In this document: one piece after another, positions 5,630 to 11,570 of the stretch
How positions within the stretch are numbered: the first letter of the stretch is position 1
How the letters are laid out: each line of letters begins with the position of its first letter
Made by a program: the position numbers and the translations under genes
The notes under the pieces: generated by a model
Told to the model about the DNA's origin: nothing
Databases searched by the model: none
Seen by the model: the letters and a program-made list of their open reading frames with translations, nothing else
Assembly: GCA_030146445.1 (NCBI GenBank)
Contig: JASLBT010000060.1
Span: forward strand, 1-11,570
Length of the DNA stretch: 11,570 bases
DNA from: Segetibacter sp.
Lineage (GTDB): Bacteria; Bacteroidota; Bacteroidia; Chitinophagales; Chitinophagaceae
Direction: 5' to 3'

Positions 5630-7066
5630 ATGAATACTGAAACTGTTATGTTGGTGGTGCTTGTGGCAGGTATGATCGCAGGCGCAATCATTAGCTGGTA
5701 TACACAAAAGGGTAAGGTGAAAGGACTGCAACAAATTCTCGAAAACAATAAGCACGAGCTGGAACAACTGCGCAGCAGCCTCCATACCACGCAGGAAGAA
5801 CGCAATCAACTTAATGGTGCTTTTATGGCAAAGGAAGCTTTGTACCGGCAAAGCAGTGATGCACTCCAGCAGGCTAAACAATTGCTGCAGGAAAATGCGC
5901 AACAATACAACAAGCTGAATGAAGAAAAAGCCGGCTTGTACGAAAAACTGAAGTCCACCCGTGAAAAACTCGATAACCAGCAGAATGATATTTTAAGGCT
6001 GCGTGAGCAATTCCGCCTTGAGTTTACGGAGATTGCACACAAGATACTTGACGACAATTCGAAGAAGTTCACCGAACGGAACGAGGTACAGATTAAGCAG
6101 ATACTTGAACCGCTGAAGTTGAACATACAGGAATTTAAACAGAAGGTTGAAGACACTTACGACCGAGAATCGAAAGAGCGTTTTTCATTGGGCAGGGAAG
6201 TGCAACGGCTTATTGAGATGAGCCAACAGGTGAGCCAGCAAGCCAACAATCTCACCACCGCTCTCAAGGGGAATAACAAGTTACAGGGAAACTGGGGGGA
6301 AATGATTCTTGAAAGCCTTTTAGAAAACAGCGGTCTTTCAAAAGGTCGCGAATACCGGCTTCAGGAATTTATCAGGGACGAATCGGGTAACGTTGTCAAA
6401 GATGAAAACGGCCGGGGCCTGCAGCCGGATGTAACCATTTACTACCCGGATGACAGGAAGATTATCATCGATTCAAAAGTTTCGCTGGTGTCGTGGGAAC
6501 AGTGCGTTGGCTGCGACGATAAAGAAACACAAAGGGCATATTTGGTGGATCACATACGCTCGATGCGCCAGCATATCGATGGATTGAGCAGGAAAAATTA
6601 CCCGAAATATGCTGCGGCCCTGGACTATGTGATTCTATTTGTACCAGTTGAGCCTGCGTTCCTTGAAGCAGTGAAAGCCGACCCAATGCTGTGGAAGTAT
6701 GCCTACGAAAAGAGGATCCTGCTCGTGAGTCCAACCAACCTGTTTTCGGTGCTCAAGATCATCGCCGACCTGTGGAAAGTGGAACAACAAAACCGCAACG
6801 CCATACACATTGCCGAGAAGGCCGGTGCCCTATACGACAAGTTTCATTCATTTATTGAGAACCTCGAAGGTGTGGGCAAAAAACTCGACGATGCCACACA
6901 ATGCTATGTGGAAGCTTTGAAACAACTAACGACAGGTCGTGGTAACATCATCGGCCGTATCGAGGAATTAAAACGTATGGGTGCAAAGGCGAATAAACAG
7001 CTGCCATCAAAGCTTACCAACACCGCCGGCGAGGAGGACGATGATACCGGTTTACGGAATGAGTGA
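5630..7066 (+). CDS. rmuC: DNA recombination protein RmuC
   Basis: RmuC proteins are membrane-anchored predicted nucleases that limit DNA rearrangements such as inverted-repeat recombination; the exact substrate is not settled. The 478-residue product has an N-terminal transmembrane helix (about 5-25), a long coiled coil rich in Glu, Gln and Lys (about 35-205), then the RmuC core. The core shows a PD-(D/E)XK nuclease signature: Glu224 (in QGNWGEM), Pro266-Asp267, and Asp281-Ser282-Lys283 thirteen residues later. The C-terminal tail is acidic and variable. ATG at 5630 starts directly before the membrane helix and is preferred to the TTG at 5621. There is no clear Shine-Dalgarno. The gene is divergent from tonB and converges on the giant gene; no intrinsic terminator is visible after its stop. 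Confidence 0.92.
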   Translation: MNTETVMLVVLVAGMIAGAIISWYTQKGKVKGLQQILENNKHELEQLRSSLHTTQEERNQLNGAFMAKEALYRQSSDALQQAKQLLQENAQQYNKLNEEKAGLYEKLKSTREKLDNQQNDILRLREQFRLEFTEIAHKILDDNSKKFTERNEVQIKQILEPLKLNIQEFKQKVEDTYDRESKERFSLGREVQRLIEMSQQVSQQANNLTTALKGNNKLQGNWGEMILESLLENSGLSKGREYRLQEFIRDESGNVVKDENGRGLQPDVTIYYPDDRKIIIDSKVSLVSWEQCVGCDDKETQRAYLVDHIRSMRQHIDGLSRKNYPKYAAALDYVILFVPVEPAFLEAVKADPMLWKYAYEKRILLVSPTNLFSVLKIIADLWKVEQQNRNAIHIAEKAGALYDKFHSFIENLEGVGKKLDDATQCYVEALKQLTTGRGNIIGRIEELKRMGAKANKQLPSKLTNTAGEEDDDTGLRNE

Positions 7067-7075
7067 GGACAATGA

Positions 7076-7107
7076 AAAATGCAAAATGTAAAATGCAAAA
7101 TGTAAAA
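7076..7107. repeat. 7-bp tandem repeat AAAATGY
   Basis: Four perfect 7-bp units alternate AAAATGC and AAAATGT (7076-7103), followed by a partial AAAA. The run begins 9 bp after the rmuC stop codon. It is a low-complexity intergenic run; no coding or regulatory role is evident. Confidence 0.8.
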
Positions 7108-7292
7108 GTTTGAACTATGGGTTCTGGCTGATGTATAATTAAGTGCGCTACTTCAGCCAATGTCTGTAATCTGTTCTCATTTGTGCTGTATTCGAGCCAC
7201 CGGTCCCTTCATCCGATAGCCATCCTCTCCTATCCGTGTGATCCGTGTCCCAAACCACATCCATCTGTGCTAGTCGTGAGCCACCGCTCTCT

Positions 7293-7361
7293 CATCTGCA
7301 AGCCCATCTCTTCCATCCGTGCTCTTCCGTCCAATCCGTGTGATCCGTGTCCCAACTACCT
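7293..7361. repeat. 69-bp direct repeat, copy 1
   Basis: The segment from CATCTGCAAG to CCCAACTACCT matches copy 2 (7499-7567) at 68 of 69 positions; the single difference is G versus C in TGTSATCC. The copies are 206 bp apart, which sets the period of the higher-order unit. Confidence 0.9.
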
Positions 7362-7498
7362 CCTTTGTACTCATCAGTGCTATTTGTGAGCCAAACCATC
7401 TCTCCATCTGTTAGCCGATCCTCTTTTATCCGTGTGATCCGTGTCCCAACCATCTCCATCTGTGCCCATCTGGTTTATCTGTGAGCTACACCTCTCTT

Positions 7499-7567
7499 CA
7501 TCTGCAAGCCCATCTCTTCCATCCGTGCTCTTCCGTCCAATCCGTGTCATCCGTGTCCCAACTACCT
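7499..7567. repeat. 69-bp direct repeat, copy 2
   Basis: This is the second copy of the 69-bp repeat (68 of 69 identical to 7293-7361). Its last two bases are part of the stop codon of the minus-strand giant gene, so the 3' boundary of that gene coincides with the edge of the array. Confidence 0.9.
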
Positions 7568-10500
7568 ACTCCGTACAGCAAACTTCGGGTACTGGCACCA
7601 GGGTGCTCGTCCGCAAAATTCTTCCGCTTCCAAGCTGATCGGTTAGTGGCCGCACCCGCTCCGACTTTTGTGCTTCATCAATGAATTGCTCCTCCATCCT
7701 ACCCTGCAGATTTCTTTCAAGCTGCAGTTGCTTATCTGCAGCAAGGGCATTGGTTTCCCTGATCGATGATTTAAACCGCTGAATTTCCATCCCCTCCTCA
7801 AAATTAGGGGCCTGCCGGTTTGCCGACCTCCTGGGAACCCTGCCCGGGGAGTCCTGTCGTGGCGGGCTATAAAACTTATCGTAGGTAGGCAGCATCTCCA
7901 CTGCCAGTACACTAAGATTACTGTCGATCGGTAAGCCGTATTGTTGCAGCAGCAGGTTTACGTCCTTATTTTTCCATCCGGTAATACCATACTGTACCGC
8001 ATCGGTGTTAATGTCGATCACCTGCTGACCTGTTACCGGGTTTACAGGCACGCGCTGCCGCACAAACAACTGGTCGTCGAGCAGCACGTTGCGAAACACC
8101 TTACCATCGGCCCGTTTCACCTGGGCGTATAGGAGTGCCCACAATTCGGTGCGTGGTGGTTTGCTCGTTACGTCTTCGCCGTTAAACACTGTTTGAGCAT
8201 ATGGCGCATTAACCATAATGTGTTTTTCGTTTCGGTTAACGATACAAAACAGTTGTGGCGGCGGATGTTGAACTCCGGTAGTACGCAGTGCGCTTCCAAA
8301 GCGGGCCTGTGCGGTACTCCAGCCTTTTTTGTGGCCGACGCGGAGTTCATACGTAAAGAAGCCAAACAATTCCGCGGATGCAGCATGCAAGCCAGGCGGC
8401 AGCGGCACGAGATAATGCACCTTACTTACATCAGCAGCTACCAGCTCTTGCATGGCATTGAGCCCGCTTTTATCGTCGGTATGGTTTGGACCAATGATCC
8501 TGATGGGTTCGGGGTTGATGGGTAATGAAGGCTCCTCAGGGGCCCTGAACATTTCAAATTCCCACCTCGCCAACAACGGATCAGGTGCATAGGCCAGGAA
8601 CCTGATAAAGTATGCATCGTTTTTGTTCATCAGCGGTTGGCTAAATTCGAGCCATAGGTACCGCCTTCTTGGCTCGGTGCTCGAATACCCGGGATCGCTT
8701 ATGTATTTACTTTGGGCAATACCGGCACTTACGATCTTCGGCACTTGCCCGGGCTTAGTAGTAATGGGCAAATGCAGCTCGAGTTGAAGGTCCGGATCTG
8801 CTGTTATCGGTTGTGGTACAGGCAAAGACTTAAACATGGGCTGCACCCGGTAGCTCACCATGATTTCTTCCGGGTGTTTTAACGGATCAGCCGATTTCGG
8901 CTCCACGGCGTCGAGGTAACACAGGTGGGTCTGGCTGCGATCGGCATTGTACAAAGCCTGCACATTAATGGCCTGTTTCATCTCGATGTCGCCCACCAGC
9001 ACTTCCGGCCCCCACGGTATGGCGATGCGTTCACCGGGTTCGAGACCAGCACCGACAAACCTGGTTTTGCGGAAGATTTTAAAACTTACCGGTTGAGCAC
9101 CATCCCACGTCCAGTCGCGGTTTAGCAATAGCGTGATTGGAACAACCCAGTGATTCAACAGGTCGCTTTTGGTAGAAAACGTAATGCTTGTACTGTCAGG
9201 ACTGAGATTATGGCGAATAGGGCGGCTTGCACCAAACTGGATACGGGCACCGGGTTTTCCCACGAGGCTAAGCCCCTTTGCTTCTACAGCGATACTTCTC
9301 CCGATGCTGTCTGCAAGCCGCTCCATCATGCTGCTGGCATTGGTAACCTGGTAATTTTCTACAAACACTTCGCCTAACGAAGCTTTTAAATAAGTGTCGG
9401 TGTCGGGCTGTAACCAAAGTCCGCGGATGCGGTCAACATCGGCAGAAGGTTTAAATAAGCCCTTTTCATCCTGGCTTGCTTTACGTGTGATGATCACAAC
9501 CGGTTTTCCTTTCCGCGGAAGGTTGCTGTTTTTCGCATAGTATTCATCGCGGTTTTTTACCACCGGCCTTAAGGTAATGCGTACATCGCGCGAAGTCGGC
9601 AGTACAATGTCCGAATGGCTGTCTATGCTGTCGCCGCCCTCAACAAGACCAAGTGTACCCAGGTCATTTGAGTCGGAAAAGTTTAAAACAGGAGCATCCA
9701 CGAAAGTCAGCGCTATGGTCAGGTCATCATTAAACCCTCCTGCGTCGGGGAACAACCTTTTGGTCCGGTAGAGTTTAGCATAACTTTCGCGGCTGTCGGT
9801 GTCATGCCGGAGCAACATATCCATCTCGAGCGCTTTTACTTCCACAAGCACTTCCACCGACTCAACATCGGGATCTGCTAAGCCAACTTCACGGCGCCCC
9901 AGGATCGCAGCATTGGCATCGGCAGCAAGATCGGCTACCACATTTGAATATCTGCCGGTAAACAAAACCGACGGGTAACCAAGCAACGGCCGCTTCATCG
10001 TAATTTCCGGATCGCTGAAATACACAAAGTCATGTTCGGGCAACTTGTTTTTCAACCGCACCGTTTGTGGCTGAACGGTACGCCGGAAGTCGCAGAACCC
10101 CTCGGGTGAAGGCGATGAATATTTCCGGTTTTCTTCGGGCAACGGCCCTCCGCCGCTGATGTCAGCAAGCCGAACGCGAAACTCATATTTTGTTCCATAC
10201 AGCAGTTGAAAGCCATCGAGCCCGGCAGCGGTATACTGATCAAACTTCTTCGCCTGTTTACCGACAACAGTATTCTTATCTTTTTGAAAGATGGTGATAG
10301 CATCCGCATCGGGCAGTACCAGGCTTTTGCCGATCCAGTTTGCATAATATTGTGGCAGCCAAAAGGGCTGGTTTTTGCGGGCATCCAGTTGAGCAGGATA
10401 CACCTCTACTCCAAGCTCTTTTTCGGCATTGATCCTGTCAACGATATTGTCGCCAATTGCCAGGTCAGCTTTGTTGCGCACTTTACAAAGCGGTATCCAT

Positions 10501-11570
10501 GCATTTGGGTTTGGAACCACGTCGCTGTGCAGGCGCACATCCACGCGATACTGCATTACCCCCATTGGTGCAATCTTGCGCCTGCCGACACCCAGAGTAG
10601 TATCTTCATTCATCTGCCTGTTCATCCAGATGATCAGTTGTTCATCGTCCCAGGCCAGCCGGATACCCGCGTCGGTAATCACCGGCAGTTCTTTATCTTC
10701 TGTTTCGCGCAATAGGTCGCTGCTCACCGGCTGGTTGGCATGTACGATTTTGCAGAAACCGTCGTCGTACTGTTCGGTCTCAACGAGCAGTTCATCCATG
10801 TTTGCCGGTGCAACCGGAACGTCTTCATCAGCTGGGTCGGGCGGAACGTCTATTAATACGGGAAACTGGATGGCTGCAAACACCGCGCGACTTTCATCCG
10901 GTTTTAACTTTGGAATACGTGCGGCAAAACGTTTTACCAGCTTCTGGTCAGCGTCCATTGCCGGCTTAAAACTGCAGCCCTCCGCGAGATCAATGTACAA
11001 CCACCCGCCTTTCTTTACGTGTGCAGGATCAATGTCAAATGTTTTTTCATATACAAAACCAACCCTTTGTGCAAGTGCCGGCTGCCGCAGGCAAAAGGCA
11101 AAAACTTTCCCCCAGCTCAAACTGTCGACCGACGACTTAAATGTGAGATCTATTGGCGTATTGTCTTTTACCGCGCAATGATAGCTGTCGTCGATTGCGG
11201 CGTCTTTTGTACGGGGCGTTGTAAAATTGAAACTGTTGCGATAGCTCTCGGGAAGGTATTTTCTTGCACGGTGCGTAGCGCTCGCCTTTTGTAGTTTTTC
11301 CGTGCTTTTAATGCCGCCTAAACTTTCTGCGATATTGTTAAAAATGGCGGTTACGTTTGGTGGCATTGCGATACCATCGAAAGCAAATTGTTGATCGGCT
11401 TCAATAAGGGAAGGATATTTTTCCGGGTCGGCAATAAACCTGGCGCGCAACCCCATTACTGCTTCGCCCCATGCAGGAGTGCCTGGTCCCACCTGGTTGG
11501 GCAATGTAGGATCAATATTACGCGGAATCACCAGGGCTCTTACGGTGAGCTGGTTATTTATCCAGCGCTG
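7566..11570 (-). CDS. Giant protein of unknown function, 5' end outside window
   Basis: The frame is open from the stop TAG (7566-7568) to the window edge, giving at least 1334 residues; a GTG at 11529-11531 is in frame but unlikely to be the start. I do not recognise the family. The sequence is rich in beta-prone segments, Pro and Asp/Arg, with no transmembrane run. Two segments resemble the last strands of fibronectin-III-like domains: GTKYEFRVRLADISGGGP (about visible residue 458) and FFTYELRVGHKKGWS (about 1068). Other memorable stretches are RRYLWLEFSQPL, LPPGLHAASAELFGFF and, near the C-terminus, GRILRTSTLVPVPEVCC after about 60 charged, probably helical residues. A modular structural or binding protein is a guess. 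No nuclease, protease or glycosidase motif was found. No frameshift interrupts it. Its 3' end abuts the repeat array, and no intrinsic terminator is evident. Confidence 0.85.
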   Translation of the reverse strand, partial: QRWINNQLTVRALVIPRNIDPTLPNQVGPGTPAWGEAVMGLRARFIADPEKYPSLIEADQQFAFDGIAMPPNVTAIFNNIAESLGGIKSTEKLQKASATHRARKYLPESYRNSFNFTTPRTKDAAIDDSYHCAVKDNTPIDLTFKSSVDSLSWGKVFAFCLRQPALAQRVGFVYEKTFDIDPAHVKKGGWLYIDLAEGCSFKPAMDADQKLVKRFAARIPKLKPDESRAVFAAIQFPVLIDVPPDPADEDVPVAPANMDELLVETEQYDDGFCKIVHANQPVSSDLLRETEDKELPVITDAGIRLAWDDEQLIIWMNRQMNEDTTLGVGRRKIAPMGVMQYRVDVRLHSDVVPNPNAWIPLCKVRNKADLAIGDNIVDRINAEKELGVEVYPAQLDARKNQPFWLPQYYANWIGKSLVLPDADAITIFQKDKNTVVGKQAKKFDQYTAAGLDGFQLLYGTKYEFRVRLADISGGGPLPEENRKYSSPSPEGFCDFRRTVQPQTVRLKNKLPEHDFVYFSDPEITMKRPLLGYPSVLFTGRYSNVVADLAADANAAILGRREVGLADPDVESVEVLVEVKALEMDMLLRHDTDSRESYAKLYRTKRLFPDAGGFNDDLTIALTFVDAPVLNFSDSNDLGTLGLVEGGDSIDSHSDIVLPTSRDVRITLRPVVKNRDEYYAKNSNLPRKGKPVVIITRKASQDEKGLFKPSADVDRIRGLWLQPDTDTYLKASLGEVFVENYQVTNASSMMERLADSIGRSIAVEAKGLSLVGKPGARIQFGASRPIRHNLSPDSTSITFSTKSDLLNHWVVPITLLLNRDWTWDGAQPVSFKIFRKTRFVGAGLEPGERIAIPWGPEVLVGDIEMKQAINVQALYNADRSQTHLCYLDAVEPKSADPLKHPEEIMVSYRVQPMFKSLPVPQPITADPDLQLELHLPITTKPGQVPKIVSAGIAQSKYISDPGYSSTEPRRRYLWLEFSQPLMNKNDAYFIRFLAYAPDPLLARWEFEMFRAPEEPSLPINPEPIRIIGPNHTDDKSGLNAMQELVAADVSKVHYLVPLPPGLHAASAELFGFFTYELRVGHKKGWSTAQARFGSALRTTGVQHPPPQLFCIVNRNEKHIMVNAPYAQTVFNGEDVTSKPPRTELWALLYAQVKRADGKVFRNVLLDDQLFVRQRVPVNPVTGQQVIDINTDAVQYGITGWKNKDVNLLLQQYGLPIDSNLSVLAVEMLPTYDKFYSPPRQDSPGRVPRRSANRQAPNFEEGMEIQRFKSSIRETNALAADKQLQLERNLQGRMEEQFIDEAQKSERVRPLTDQLGSGRILRTSTLVPVPEVCCTE

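Larger units (their letters stand above)
7157..7567. repeat. Degenerate A-B-A-B array of ATCCGTG-rich units
   Basis: About 400 bp consist of four related units. Each carries a GAGCYA element (7194, 7278, 7388, 7483), then an AGCC/CATC-rich part, then a 22-bp block containing ATCCGTGTSATCCGTGTCCC (7231-7252, 7333-7354, 7427-7448, 7539-7560). Units 2 and 4 are longer, with an extra ATCCGTGCTCTTCCGTCC segment, so the order is short-long-short-long. The array fills the gap between convergent genes and its last bases overlap the stop codon of the giant gene (CTA at 7566-7568). Frames through it are open only because the repeat lacks stops; they do not look like protein. I recall similar ACACGGAT-type intergenic repeats in other environmental bacteria but cannot verify that here. 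Confidence 0.85.

Noticed and set aside
5483..6156. Long minus-strand frames opposite the start of rmuC
   Set aside because: They are antisense to the well-supported RmuC coiled-coil region, and their Ser/Cys/Leu-rich translations are typical shadows.
7293..7567. CRISPR-like appearance of repeated ATCCGTG blocks
   Set aside because: Blocks are separated by related, not unique, sequence of about 70-90 bp, units are degenerate, and no cas gene is present.
7183..7638. Open plus-strand frames of 65-68 residues through the ATCCGTG array
   Set aside because: They follow the repeat and lie in different frames; the Ser/Pro/Cys-rich translations simply repeat the DNA unit.
10429..11181. 250-residue plus-strand frame opposite the giant gene
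   Set aside because: Its Ser/Arg-rich, low-information translation is antisense to a continuous coding frame of over 1300 codons.

Overview
The window looks like chromosomal DNA of a Bacteroidota bacterium, most likely of the Chitinophagaceae or a close relative. The signs are a TonB with the short Bacteroidota-type cytoplasmic N-terminus, a lipoprotein whose post-cysteine residues (C-K-K-D) resemble the Bacteroidota surface-export signal, starts with weak or no Shine-Dalgarno sequences, and low-complexity intergenic repeats of the kind common in these genomes. Family-level placement is inference. I see no rRNA, tRNA, CRISPR array, integrase or intact insertion sequence.

Layout. An HD-superfamily hydrolase (17-565, +) is followed by a 399-bp gap holding stem-loops, a minus-strand terminator and short degenerate repeats. 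Next come a small minus-strand lipoprotein (965-1519) and, just upstream of it, a possible 55-residue ORF (1581-1748, -). A largely empty stretch contains a possible Cys-rich 48-residue ORF (2097-2243, +) just before a four-helix membrane protein (2254-2694, +). A complete flavohemoglobin (NO dioxygenase; 2916-4130, +) follows, with an FNR-type inverted repeat about 40 bp before its start. It converges on an energy-transducer TonB (4202-5032, -). A 597-bp gap separates TonB from the divergent rmuC (5630-7066, +). That gap carries a GC-rich, foldable island and an 18-bp perfect palindrome near the presumed rmuC promoter.

From 7067 to 7567 lie a 7-bp tandem repeat and a roughly 400-bp array of degenerate ATCCGTG-rich units in an A-B-A-B order, which ends on the stop codon of the last gene. 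That gene (7566 to beyond 11570, -) encodes at least 1334 residues of a giant protein I do not recognise. Its 5' end is outside the window.

How the parts fit. Most genes are single housekeeping or stress functions and do not form one pathway: nitric-oxide detoxification (Hmp), outer-membrane energy coupling (TonB), DNA maintenance (RmuC) and a metal-dependent phosphohydrolase (HD). I find no convincing multi-gene novel system inside the window. The items most worth a second look are the giant protein, the A-B-A-B array touching its stop codon, the GC-rich island with competing pairings, and a possible minus-strand small RNA near 570-780.
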